Positions 36,985 to 45,311 of a DNA stretch of 64,000 bases are shown piece by piece. Made by a program: the position numbers and the translations under genes. A model generated the notes under the pieces. That model saw only the letters and a program-made list of their open reading frames with translations, made no database searches and was not told the DNA's origin. Within the stretch, counting starts at the first letter, position 1, and each line of letters starts with the position of its first letter. The DNA is from Streptomyces sp. CB01881. GTDB lineage: Bacteria; Actinomycetota; Actinomycetes; Streptomycetales; Streptomycetaceae. The stretch lies in contig NZ_CP026498.1 in assembly GCF_002953255.1 (NCBI RefSeq), positions 10,217,919 through 10,281,918 of the forward strand, read 5' to 3'.

Positions 36985-37321
36985 CGCGCTCGCGGCCCGT
37001 GCCACGCTGCTGGAGGCCTTCGCGGAGCTCGACGGACGGCTGGCGACCCGCCGCTACCTGCTGGGCGACCGGCTGACCGAGGCGGACGTGCGGCTGTGGG
37101 TGACGCTGGTCCGCTACGACGCCAGGACCAACCACGACCGCGCCGTCAACCCCGGTCTCGCCGTCTACCCCCACCTGTGGGCGTACGCCCGTGACCTGTA
37201 CCGGCAGAAGGCCTTCAAGAGCACCATGGACTTCTCCACCTGCACCGTGCCGGGCGCGAGCAATGCTCATGACCTGTGGATCGGCCTCGGGTTGGACGCG
37301 AGGGCGCACCGTCCCGCGTGA
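36985..37321 (+). pseudogene. Truncated glutathionyl-hydroquinone-reductase-like (GST family) C-terminal fragment
   Basis: About 110 residues with the all-alpha GST C-terminal sequence of the YqjG/ECM4 family: LATRRYLLGDRLTEADVRLWVTLVRYD, YPHLWAYARDLYRQKAF and a run to the stop at 37319-37321. The thioredoxin-like N-terminal domain with the catalytic Cys is missing; in its place are the tandem repeats. A full family member has about 320-340 residues. It is therefore a remnant left by deletion, possibly linked to the insertion-sequence scar just downstream. Confidence 0.8.
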
Positions 37322-37378
37322 TCGACTTCTGGTCATCGAGTAGGCCGACGTTGCACCGTCGGTCGGGAAGGCACGCCC

Positions 37379-37670
37379 GTGCTGAGCGTAGTGAACGCCG
37401 ATGGAACGACCGGGACCGGCTCCCTGAGCGACGACATCGTCCGCGAGGGCGTGAGGCGGATGCTGGCCGCCGCGCTGGAGGCCGAAGTCAGCTCCTGCAT
37501 CGCCGAGTTGGCCGACCAGCGAGACGAGAGCGGGCACCGCCTGGTGGTCCGCAACGGCTATCACCAGCCCAGGAAGGTCACCACGCGGCCGGGGTGATCG
37601 AGGTGAAGGCTCCAGCTTCGAACGCGGCCAGCTCGTTGAACGGCCGCAGACGACCGCGGCGTGAATAGGG
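37379..37670 (+). pseudogene. IS256-family (Mutator-type) transposase remnant
   Basis: DDIVREGVRRMLAAALEAEV, IAELADQRDESGHRLVVRNGYHQPRKVTT is the conserved N-terminus of IS256-type transposases. The frame breaks at about 37590 and resumes as AAGVIEVKAPA before ending at 37668. The DDE catalytic domain (about 300 residues) is gone. No terminal inverted repeats were recognised. This is a decayed element next to another truncated gene. Confidence 0.82.
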
Positions 37671-37706
37671 TGGCGGGCCTGCCTCGAAGTTCGAGAACAT
37701 CCGGTC

Positions 37707-38690
37707 ATGTTGGATGGCACGGCAGGACAGGACCTTCCGGTCGGCTTCGGGTTCCGGCCGTATCGCGGCGACGAAGACCACGGCGCCATGGCCGCGGTGC
37801 GGCTGGGGTGTGCTGAACGGGACCGGGTCGATGTCCGTTCGGTTGTGGAAGGGCTCCCGACAGCGGCCGAGATCGCCGAAGCTTCTGCCAAGTTGGAGGA
37901 GCCGTCCAAGAACCAGATCCTGGTGGTGCTCGACGGGAGCGTCGTCGGCTACTCGACGATCCGCTGGTGGCAGGAGCGGGACGATACGTGGCTGTACCTG
38001 CACCGCGGCTACCTCTTGCCCGAGCATCGCGGCCAGGGCATCGGCTCAGCCATGCTGAGCTGGGCCGAAGAGCGGATCCGCCAGCTCGTCAAACAGCATG
38101 GAACGGCGCGGACGGCAGTGATCGGCGCGAACGCCATGACCTCCGAGCAGGACGCCACGGCACTTCTCCGCGCGGCCGGCTACCGACGTGTCTTCAGCCT
38201 GGTCGAGCTGGAGCTGGGCGATCTGCAGCAGATGCCCGAGCCGGGCGGCGAACTGCCGGCCGGGATACGGACAGGGCCGATCGGGACAAGCCACTACCGT
38301 GCAGCCTGGAGGACGGTCGTCGATTCGTACGCGGACAGCGGCTTCGCTCAGAGATGGCTGTTCCAGGACTTCGTCGACACCGCCGACCCGGCATGCTGGA
38401 GGGCTGCCTGGAACGGGCAGGACATGGTCGGCGTCGCCCTCTGCTCCATCCGCCGTCACGACCACACCGTGGGCGAGGTGGAAGAGCTGAGTGTCCGGAC
38501 GGACCAGCGACGCCTCGGAATCGGCCGGGTCCTGCTGCTGGACGGGCTGCAAAGCCTTCGCGAACAGGGTGCAACGACCGCCCGGCTGTTCACGGGCACG
38601 GCAAACCCGCACCGGTCCTACGACCTCTACGAGAGCGTGGGATTCCGGCGGCAGAACGAGTACGTCCGCTACCGCAAGCCGCTTGCTTGA
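37707..38690 (+). CDS. Tandem-GNAT acetyltransferase (mycothiol-synthase-like layout)
   Basis: A 327-residue protein with two GNAT domains. The first has YLHRGYLLPEHRGQGIGSAML (RGQGIG loop); the second has VEELSVRTDQRRLGIGRVLLLDGL (RRLGIG) and ends FTGTANPHRSYDLYESVGFRRQNEYVRYRKP. Tandem GNATs include MshD of mycothiol synthesis, but the resemblance is only in layout. It is a single gene after the transposon remnant; the substrate is unknown. Confidence 0.85.
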   Translation: MLDGTAGQDLPVGFGFRPYRGDEDHGAMAAVRLGCAERDRVDVRSVVEGLPTAAEIAEASAKLEEPSKNQILVVLDGSVVGYSTIRWWQERDDTWLYLHRGYLLPEHRGQGIGSAMLSWAEERIRQLVKQHGTARTAVIGANAMTSEQDATALLRAAGYRRVFSLVELELGDLQQMPEPGGELPAGIRTGPIGTSHYRAAWRTVVDSYADSGFAQRWLFQDFVDTADPACWRAAWNGQDMVGVALCSIRRHDHTVGEVEELSVRTDQRRLGIGRVLLLDGLQSLREQGATTARLFTGTANPHRSYDLYESVGFRRQNEYVRYRKPLA

Positions 38691-39200
38691 TCGACCGGCC
38701 ATCGGGCTGTCCGGTCATCCACAGGATTCGACAATAGCTCGCCGGGGCGCCGATGTGCCCGACTGGCAGGCCCCGGTGGAGCGGCCGACGGTCGGCTGAG
38801 GCCGGGGCGCGGCGACGCCTGCCCGGTGGCCCCGCCCTCCCGGTCCGCCTGCGGCGGGGCCCCGTCCGCCTGCCGTGTGGGGTGCCCGTCCGGCAGGCGG
38901 CCGGGCCCTGTCGCCGTCCGCGTCGGGGGGGCGTCCCCCTCCGAGTCGGGCCGGCGGATGCTGCACGGTAGCGTTACGTGGATGTGGCATGTACGCTGCG
39001 TGTCGCTGGTTGAACACCATGCGGGCCTGGATGCCACTCCGTGGGGGGAGTCACGTCCAGGCCCGGTCGCCGGCCGGGGCCCGGTTGCGCTCGTGGGGGA
39101 GCTGCAGCCGGGCCCGCTGGCGGGCTACCGTCGTTATGCCCGGCCAGAAGCTGTTTCAGTCATGCCAACTGCCGGACAATGCGGAGGCGGTGATCGGCCG
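38691..39200. other. 510-bp gene-free stretch with a weak hairpin
   Basis: Between convergent genes. A 9-bp inverted repeat (38866-38874 with 38892-38900) could be a terminator for the acetyltransferase. No coding frame has family resemblance. Confidence 0.45.
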
Positions 39201-40235
39201 TCAGTCGGCGGTGGGTCCGGCCATGTTGTGGGTGAGCCACTCCAGGGTGTTCGGGATCATCTTCTTGAAGTCCGAGGTGAGGTGCTGGCCGCCGGGCTGC
39301 TCGTAGTAGTCGATCTTGAGCGGCGGGGCGGCCTTGGCGACCCAGTCCTTGACCAGCTTGACCTCCGGCGGGGTGCCGCCGGCCGCGGTGGCGAGCATCC
39401 GCACGTCGGCCTTGCCCTGCGAGACCATGGCGTTCGGGCTGTTGGCCTGGCGTTCGGTCTCGTGGCCCTTCCAGAGCGGCGAGTCGGGGGCCCAGTAGCC
39501 GTCGACCGGTACGGCGACCTTGAACGTCTCGGGGTGCTGGAGGGCGAGCTTGGCACTGCAGAAGGCGCCGGTGGACGCGCCCATCAGGCCCCAGCCGTCC
39601 CGGCTCTTCAGGGTCCGGAAGTTGGCCCGGACGAAGGCGGGTACGTCCTCGGCCATCCAGGTGCCCATCTTGGGCTGGCCGGGGATGTCACTGCACTCCA
39701 GCGCCTTGTGCTCGTCGGAGTCCAGGTTCTGCACGGGCATGATCATGATGAACGGATGGGCCTTGCCGGCCTTCGTCATCTCCACGTCGGCCGCCTGGAT
39801 GGGCAACTGGTTGTCCGTGTAGGTGTTGTAGCCCGCGCTCTGGCCGCCCGAGTAGAGGATGATCACCGGGAATCCGGTCTTCGCGTACTTGGGGTCGTTG
39901 TACTCGGGCGGCAGCCAGACCCAGACCTTTCCCGAGACGCCGGACTTCGCGCCGGTCAGGGTGGTCATGGTGATCGGCCCGACGGTGGTGTCCCTGGCCT
40001 TGGTGAACGTGGTGGCCGGACCGGTGGGCATGGCGACCTTGCCGTCGGCCGGAGCCGCGGGCGTGCCGGGCGTGCCGGACGCCGCGCCGGCGGCGGCCGG
40101 GCTGTTGGTGGTTTCGGCACCCTTCGCCACGTCGCCTCTGCCGTCGCCGCCGCTACAGGCGGCCAGCGAGGTGGCCAGGACGAGCGCGGCGGCGCCCGTC
40201 AGGAGAGCGCGAGAGCGAGGGGGCGGCGATTGCAC
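39201..40235 (-). CDS. Secreted lipoprotein esterase (alpha/beta hydrolase)
   Basis: A 344-residue protein with a lipoprotein signal peptide: a basic start, a hydrophobic run and the lipobox LAAC (Cys near residue 25), followed by a Gly/Ala/Thr/Pro-rich linker of about 40 residues. The mature part resembles the putative esterase/antigen-85-like family: VWVWLPPEYNDPKY, GLMGASTGAFCSAKLAL with the nucleophile Ser in GASTG, and PGGQHLTSDFKKM with the catalytic His. GTG 40235 is chosen because GGAGAG lies about 8 bp upstream. It should be anchored outside the cell membrane. The substrate is unknown. Confidence 0.88.
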   Translation of the reverse strand: MQSPPPRSRALLTGAAALVLATSLAACSGGDGRGDVAKGAETTNSPAAAGAASGTPGTPAAPADGKVAMPTGPATTFTKARDTTVGPITMTTLTGAKSGVSGKVWVWLPPEYNDPKYAKTGFPVIILYSGGQSAGYNTYTDNQLPIQAADVEMTKAGKAHPFIMIMPVQNLDSDEHKALECSDIPGQPKMGTWMAEDVPAFVRANFRTLKSRDGWGLMGASTGAFCSAKLALQHPETFKVAVPVDGYWAPDSPLWKGHETERQANSPNAMVSQGKADVRMLATAAGGTPPEVKLVKDWVAKAAPPLKIDYYEQPGGQHLTSDFKKMIPNTLEWLTHNMAGPTAD

Positions 40236-40595
40236 GGTGAGAACTCTCCGACCAGTGTGTCGTCCGGCCCGCGGAGCCGGACGGCGGCCCCCGGGCGGGA
40301 CCGGCACGTGACCGGGGGCGTCTGGACCTGCGTACCCCCGGGGGCGCGCGCCGGCCCGGCCGGGTCGGCACGACATTGTGATCTTAGGACGTGATCACAG
40401 GCCGACCGGTTGCACTCCCGGCCTCGGGGCCGCTGGTCGCTTCGCGGCGGTGTGCAGCGGCGGGCGCGGGTGTGTGTCCGTCCGGGCGCGCCGCGGCCCG
40501 GCCCGCATCCCGGCCGCGCCGTGCACGGCCGTGCAGGGTGGGGTGGGGCGGCGCAGGCTGGGGAGGGGTGGGGGCCGGCGCCCGGTGCCGCGGTG
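40236..40595. other. 360-bp GC-rich spacer
   Basis: Upstream of the lipoprotein gene and downstream of the small acidic protein. It must contain the lipoprotein promoter; nothing specific was recognised. Confidence 0.4.
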
Positions 40596-40799
40596 CTACC
40601 TGGTGTTCTCGCCGTCGTCCTCGCCCGGGGCGACAGCCGCCGAGCCCCCGTAGAGGTCGTCATCGCCACCGTAGGCCGCCCCGGGGTCGGGTCTGCCGGC
40701 GGCTCTCACCGACCGGCCTGCGAACAGGTCGTCGGGCGCGCCTTCGCTCATCTCGGACAGGGGGCCTGCGGGCCTCTCCCGTTCCTTGTCACCGGTCAT
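40596..40799 (-). CDS. Small acidic hypothetical protein
   Basis: A 67-residue polar, Gly/Asp-rich protein with no hydrophobic segment and no family I recognise. ATG 40799 has GGAG about 6 bp upstream, which is the main support. The sequence looks intrinsically disordered. It stands alone between the lipoprotein gene and the dienelactone-hydrolase-like gene. Confidence 0.5.
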   Translation of the reverse strand: MTGDKERERPAGPLSEMSEGAPDDLFAGRSVRAAGRPDPGAAYGGDDDLYGGSAAVAPGEDDGENTR

Positions 40800-41065
40800 C
40801 GGATGCTCCAACCCGCTGCTGATCCGGATGCGGACGATCCTACTCCGGGGACCTCGGCTGCCTCCAGGGCCGTCTCCAGGGCCGTCTCCAGGGCCGTTTC
40901 GAGGTCCCCTTCGGGGGCCGTTTCGGTGGCCGCCTCCACAGCCGGCCCGCCAGCCGGCCTTCGCCGGGCGCCCGGCGAAGGCCTCCGAGGGCGGGGCTCC
41001 GCGCGCCGGTGCGCGCCGGCCGGCCGCAGCGCCCCGCCCCCGTCGTGGATTCCCGGGCCGCAGCC

Positions 41066-41788
41066 TCAGTCGTCGGTCAGGGTGCGGCCGAGGAGGGGGA
41101 GCAGGCGGTCCCAGTGAAGCCGCAGTGCGGAGGGGTCGAAGGCGTCCGTGTCGGACATGGTGAAGCCGTGGACGGTGCCGGGGTAGATCTCGGAGGTGTA
41201 GCCGACGCCCGCGACATCCAGGGCCCGGTTGAGCTCGCCGAGGGCCTCGGGCGTGAGGTCCGTCTCGGCGTGGCCGAAATGGGCCTCGGCGGTGAGGCGG
41301 TGCAGGCTGTCGGGCCCGTCGGCGCCCACGGGGCCGTGGAACGCGGCGACGGCCGCCACCCGGCCGGGGTTGGCCACGGCGGTGCGCATCGCCAGGAGGC
41401 CGCCGATGCAGTAGCCGGTCACCGCGACCGGTCCGGGGCCGACCTCGGGCTGGGCGGCGAGGAACCCGAGGTAGGCGTCGGCGTCACTCAGGACGCGTTC
41501 GGCGGTGTGTGCCTCGATCAGGGGCATCAGCCGGGCGACGGCCGAGGAGCGGGCCTCCTCGCCGATGTGCGCGGGAAGGTCGATCAGCGGTGCCGGGCCG
41601 TGCCGGTAGAAGAAGTTGGGGGCGAGCACGTAGTACCCGTGTCCGGCCAGTTCGCGGGCCATCTCCCGCAGGGCGGGCCGGAGGCCGAAGGCGTCCGCGT
41701 ACATCAGCACCCCCGGGTGCCGCCCGCCGTGGTCGGGGAAGGCGGCGAAGGCGTCGGCCTGGCCGTCCGTGGTGGGAATCTGCAACAT
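41066..41788 (-). CDS. Dienelactone-hydrolase family protein
   Basis: A 240-residue alpha/beta hydrolase. GVLMYADAFGLRPALREMARELAGHGYYVLAPNFFYR is the family's front; the nucleophile lies in VTGYCIGG (Cys, as in dienelactone hydrolases) and the catalytic His in TVHGF. ATG 41788 gives the usual start LQIPTTDG; the ribosome site is an AAGGAAG about 20 bp upstream, so the start is less certain. It is divergent from a MarR regulator with two palindromes between them, so it is probably that regulator's target. Confidence 0.87.
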   Translation of the reverse strand: MLQIPTTDGQADAFAAFPDHGGRHPGVLMYADAFGLRPALREMARELAGHGYYVLAPNFFYRHGPAPLIDLPAHIGEEARSSAVARLMPLIEAHTAERVLSDADAYLGFLAAQPEVGPGPVAVTGYCIGGLLAMRTAVANPGRVAAVAAFHGPVGADGPDSLHRLTAEAHFGHAETDLTPEALGELNRALDVAGVGYTSEIYPGTVHGFTMSDTDAFDPSALRLHWDRLLPLLGRTLTDD

Positions 41789-41825
41789 CTTGGTGGGAAT
41801 AGCGGTTCTTCCTTCCTCGGAGACG

Positions 41826-41891
41826 GCCGAAAACGTTTGTCGCACTAACGTTTTCGGCATGCGCGAACGTACATCGTTAGTCTGACTAACG
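41826..41891. promoter_or_regulatory. Two palindromic operators between the hydrolase and marR genes
   Basis: A 12-bp perfect inverted repeat GCCGAAAACGTT-N9-AACGTTTTCGGC (41826-41858) and CGTTAGT-CTG-ACTAACG (41875-41891). Both share AACGTT/CGTTAG-type half-sites. Position in the divergent promoter makes them likely MarR binding sites controlling both genes. Confidence 0.7.
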
Positions 41892-41911
41892 CAATGACTA
41901 GGATGGGCGCC

Positions 41912-42394
41912 ATGAGCAGAGCCGAAGCCGTGGAGATGCCCGACGACGGCGCGCGCAGTACGCCCGACAGGCTGCGTCGACGGGTGAGCCGGCTGTTGTC
42001 GCAGCTGACCGTGCGGTCGGACCGGCTGATCAACGAAGGGCTGGCCCGGGTCGACGTCCGCAAGTGGCACTACGCCGTGCTGGCCTCACTGCAGGAGTAC
42101 GGGCCGGGCAGCCAGGCGGAGCTGAGCCGGCGCACCGGCATCTACCGCAGCGACCTGGTCGGCGTGCTCAACGAACTGGCCGGGCGTGGCCTCGTCGAGC
42201 GGGTGCCGGATCCCGACGACCGGCGACGCAACATCATCACGATCTCCGCCCGGGGCCGCCGTCGCCTGCCCGGCCTCGACAAGGTCCTGGACGACCTCCA
42301 CGACGAACTGCTCGCGCCGCTGAGCCCGGCCGAACGCGACCAGCTCGTGCAGCTGCTCACCCGCTTGCTGGACCACCACACCCGGGCCTCCTGA
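41912..42394 (+). CDS. MarR-family transcriptional regulator
   Basis: A 160-residue winged-helix protein: WHYAVLASLQEYGPGSQAELSRRTGIYRSDLVGVLNELAGRGLVERVPDPDDRRRNIITIS contains the recognition helix and the DRR wing typical of MarR. ATG 41912 after AGGATGG is preferred; ATG 41894 would overlap the operator region. It is divergent from the dienelactone hydrolase and probably represses it and itself until a small aromatic or oxidant ligand binds. Confidence 0.92.
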   Translation: MSRAEAVEMPDDGARSTPDRLRRRVSRLLSQLTVRSDRLINEGLARVDVRKWHYAVLASLQEYGPGSQAELSRRTGIYRSDLVGVLNELAGRGLVERVPDPDDRRRNIITISARGRRRLPGLDKVLDDLHDELLAPLSPAERDQLVQLLTRLLDHHTRAS

Positions 42395-42583
42395 CGCCGT
42401 GCAGCGCCGGCCGGGGTTCAGGGTGCCCGGGGCCCGTCGCCGCCCGCGGGGGCGAGGCAGGGAGCAGCCCGGCGCGGGACTCGTCCAGGACGGAGACGGA
42501 AGGGGCAGGAACGGAGAACGGAACGGCGGCGGGGGCACGCGTGACGGCGGGCCCGGCGTCCTGCGCCAGGCCCGCCGCCACGT

Positions 42584-42661
42584 TCAGCACTGAGGCCGCT
42601 TGCCGTGATTGGCCCGATGGTTCCGGCGGCTCTTCTTCTTCCGGCGTCGCTTCGACGACAT
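42584..42661 (-). CDS. bL37-like small basic ribosomal protein (25 residues)
   Basis: A 25-residue, very basic peptide: it starts MSSKRRRKKKSRR and ends NHGKRPQC. The family hallmark is the ANHGKRP ending after a Lys/Arg run, as in actinobacterial bL37 (AURKAIP1/COX24-like), a small protein seen in mycobacterial ribosomes. The ATG at 42661 and the stop at 42586-42584 are clear. It lies alone between the MarR gene and the epimerase gene. It is short enough to be missed by automatic annotation. Confidence 0.8.
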   Translation of the reverse strand: MSSKRRRKKKSRRNHRANHGKRPQC

Positions 42662-42778
42662 GGGCTGCTCCTCTACGGGTTGCCCCCGGTCCAACGTCTC
42701 ACATCGCTGCCGGGCCGTCTCGTCGGCGACGGGCGGGGGCGGGGGCGGGCGCCCGCAGTCCCCGCCCCCGCCCCTGGC

Positions 42779-43735
42779 TCATGCGCCCGTCGTCGCGGCG
42801 GACGTCCGCCCGCGCCACCACGCGACCGTCGCCCCGAACTGCTCCCCGAGCGGGGTGGCGCGCACGGTGAAGGCGGACTCGTAGGCGGACGAGTCCATCA
42901 CGAACGGCCGGTCGAACTGGTAGCGGACCTCCCGCAGCTCGCGGAGCAGGGGAGAGAAGAGCGAGGCCAGGCCCAGGACGGCCGGCGACAGCCGCCGCAC
43001 CGCGACCGGTCCCGTCTTCGCCTCCGCGGCCAGCCCGTCGACCATCTCCCGGCTCGACAGCGCGGGGACCGTGGGCACGTGCCAGGCCCGCCCCCAGGCC
43101 CGTTCCTCGCCTGCGACCTCGACCAACGCCCGGGCCACGTCCGGCAGGTACGTCCAGCTGTGCGGCGTGTCCGGGTCGCCGAGGACCGTGACGGACTTGC
43201 CGTTCAGCAGGCGCGGCACGACCCGCGAGGCGAGGTGACCGCCGTCGGTCACGCCGGGGCCGAAGAAGTCCGAGGCGCGGACCTCGACCGCCCTGATGCG
43301 GCCCTCCTCGTGCAGCGTCCGCGCCTGCTCCCAGACCGCGGCCCGGACCCGCCCCTTCGGGCCGGCCGCCGCGAGCGGCAGGTCCTCGGTCATGGGCCCG
43401 TCCACCGGGCCGTAGCCGTAGAGGTTGCCCAGGCCGACCAGGACGGCCCCGCTCGCCTCCGCCGCCGCGCAGACCGCGGAGGCCAGCGCCGGCCACTCGG
43501 CCGTCCAGCGGTGGAGGGGCGGCGCACCGCAGCCGTAGATCGCGGCGGCGCCGTCCGCGGCCTCGATCAGCCGGCCGGCGTCCGCCGCGTCCAGTGCCAC
43601 GTGCTCGATGCCGGGCTCCGCCGCCCGGCCCGACCTGGTGACAACACGTACCGAATGCCCCTGCTCGGCCAGCAGCCGAGCGGTGGCCGCCCCCGCGGGC
43701 CCGTATCCCACAACCACATGAAGACTCACCGTCAC
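42779..43735 (-). CDS. NAD-dependent epimerase/dehydratase-like (SDR) protein
   Basis: A 318-residue extended SDR-like protein. The N-terminal VVVGYGPAGAATARLLAEQGHSVRVVTRSG is the NAD(P) loop, with a GYGPAG variant of GxxGxxG. GNLYGYGPVDGPMTED aligns with the YxxxK region but has no clear YxxxK, so it may be a non-catalytic or binding member. It resembles NmrA/epimerase-type proteins common in Streptomyces. It is a single gene; the substrate is unknown. Confidence 0.83.
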   Translation of the reverse strand: MTVSLHVVVGYGPAGAATARLLAEQGHSVRVVTRSGRAAEPGIEHVALDAADAGRLIEAADGAAAIYGCGAPPLHRWTAEWPALASAVCAAAEASGAVLVGLGNLYGYGPVDGPMTEDLPLAAAGPKGRVRAAVWEQARTLHEEGRIRAVEVRASDFFGPGVTDGGHLASRVVPRLLNGKSVTVLGDPDTPHSWTYLPDVARALVEVAGEERAWGRAWHVPTVPALSSREMVDGLAAEAKTGPVAVRRLSPAVLGLASLFSPLLRELREVRYQFDRPFVMDSSAYESAFTVRATPLGEQFGATVAWWRGRTSAATTGA

Positions 43736-43923
43736 AGCCTAGTCGGGGCCCTGGAGGCCGGTGACAGGGGCATGGTGACGGGCTGTCGGCCCGGTGGTCG
43801 CCTCCTCCTCGGCGGCCCCGTGGCCACGGCGGCGCCCCCGGCTCCCGGAGCCCTACCCGCGGATGCCCGGCGCGGTCGGCCCCGCCGTCACAGCCGTCAC
43901 AGCCGGCCCCGTCGGCCCCGCCG

Positions 43924-45063
43924 TCACACCCGCCCGCGGGGCCGGTCCAGGGCGCGGACCGCGGCGAGGACGTCCAGGCCGAGGCCCGGGTCGGCGTCCT
44001 CCGGGAGGCTGACGGAGAGGCGGGTGACCAGGCCGGCGTACCGGCGGTGGATCTCGCGGGCGACCTCGTCCACCGGGCCGGTGACCGCGAAGGCGTCCAG
44101 CACCTCGTCGTCGACCAGCGCGGCCATCTCCTGCCACCGGCCCCGTACCGACAGGTGGTGCAGCTGCTCCTGGAGGTCCTCCCAGCCGTGCTGGGCCAGT
44201 ACGGGGCGGTAGGCGGGCGTCGAGGCGTAGAAGGCCAGCCGCTCGCGTACGGCGGCCAGGTTGGCGTTCAGCTCCTCCTCCGTCCGGCCGGTGGCGGTGA
44301 GCACGTTGCCGGTGATCTCGAAGGGGCGGTCGGTCCAGGCGGCGCCCTGCGCCTCGGCGTCGGCACGGGCCTCGGTCAGGCCGGGCAGCACCTGCTCGGT
44401 GAGGTAGGCGACCGAGGTGAACGGGTGGCTGAGGAACCCGTCGGCCACCGCCCCGGCGGTGCGGGTCATGAGCGGGCCGACGCCGGCCAGCAGGATGCGG
44501 GGCGGGCCGGAGGGGACCGGGTCGGGGGAGAAGACCGGGGTCATCACGGTGTGCGTGTAGAAGTCACCGCGGAAGCGCAGCCGTTCACCGGTCTGCCAGC
44601 TGTGCCAGATCGCCCGCACCGCGTGGACGTACTCGCGCATCCGGGCGGCCGGGCGGTCCCAGGGCATCCCGAAGCGCTTCTCGACGTGCGGCTTGACCTG
44701 CGAGCCGAGGCCGATGACGGCGCGCCCTCCGGAGGCCGCGTGCAGGCCCCAGGCCTGGTAGGCCAGCGTCATCGGGGTGCGGGCGAAGGCGACCGCGATG
44801 CCGGTGGCCAGCTCGATCGTGCTGGTCCGGTCGGCGGCACGGGCCAGCTGGACGAACGGGTCGTAGGCGGTCTCGGCGACCACCAGCCGGTCCATGCCCC
44901 GGAGTTCGGCCCGCTCGGCGGCGTCGAGGATGCCCGCGGGGTGCCCGGACGCCTGGGCGTCGATCCCGAGGGCGGCGCGCGGGCGGTCCGGCAGGTGCCC
45001 GGGCGGGTGCTCCGTCGGGCGGGTCGGCGCGTGGTCCGGTGACTGGTTCGGCGGGCGGTTCAC
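43924..45063 (-). CDS. F420-dependent LLM-class oxidoreductase
   Basis: A 379-residue luciferase-like monooxygenase-fold protein of the F420 type. ELATGIAVAFARTPMTLAYQAWGLHAASGGRAVIGLGSQVKPHVEKRFGMPWDRPAARMREYV is the typical core, and PRILLAGVGPLMTRTAGAVADGFLSHPF follows the family pattern. It is probably an F420H2/F420-dependent reductase or dehydrogenase. The first 30 residues are Pro-rich and could be trimmed. Divergent from the SARP gene. Confidence 0.88.
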   Translation of the reverse strand: MNRPPNQSPDHAPTRPTEHPPGHLPDRPRAALGIDAQASGHPAGILDAAERAELRGMDRLVVAETAYDPFVQLARAADRTSTIELATGIAVAFARTPMTLAYQAWGLHAASGGRAVIGLGSQVKPHVEKRFGMPWDRPAARMREYVHAVRAIWHSWQTGERLRFRGDFYTHTVMTPVFSPDPVPSGPPRILLAGVGPLMTRTAGAVADGFLSHPFTSVAYLTEQVLPGLTEARADAEAQGAAWTDRPFEITGNVLTATGRTEEELNANLAAVRERLAFYASTPAYRPVLAQHGWEDLQEQLHHLSVRGRWQEMAALVDDEVLDAFAVTGPVDEVAREIHRRYAGLVTRLSVSLPEDADPGLGLDVLAAVRALDRPRGRV

Positions 45064-45311
45064 AGCGGGTACTCCTGGCGGGGGCGGGCGGTGCCTGCGT
45101 AGCCTCCCACGTCCCGGCCGGTACGGGTACCGGGCGTGACGCGGGAGGCGCGGACGGGACGGCCGGCGTGTGCGCCGTCACCCGAAAGGGTTGAGTCGGC
45201 GGCCGGGACGCCCGGCGGGGGCGGAAGTGGTGTCCGAGCGGTGCGGATCCCGGTGGAGGATGGCGGCAGCGCAGGTGAAGCCGCGACCGAGGCGAGTGCG
45301 AGGGCGGGCCC

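Noticed and set aside
37379..37670. Complete insertion sequence
   Set aside because: Only the transposase N-terminus remains, with a frame break and no terminal inverted repeats recognised.
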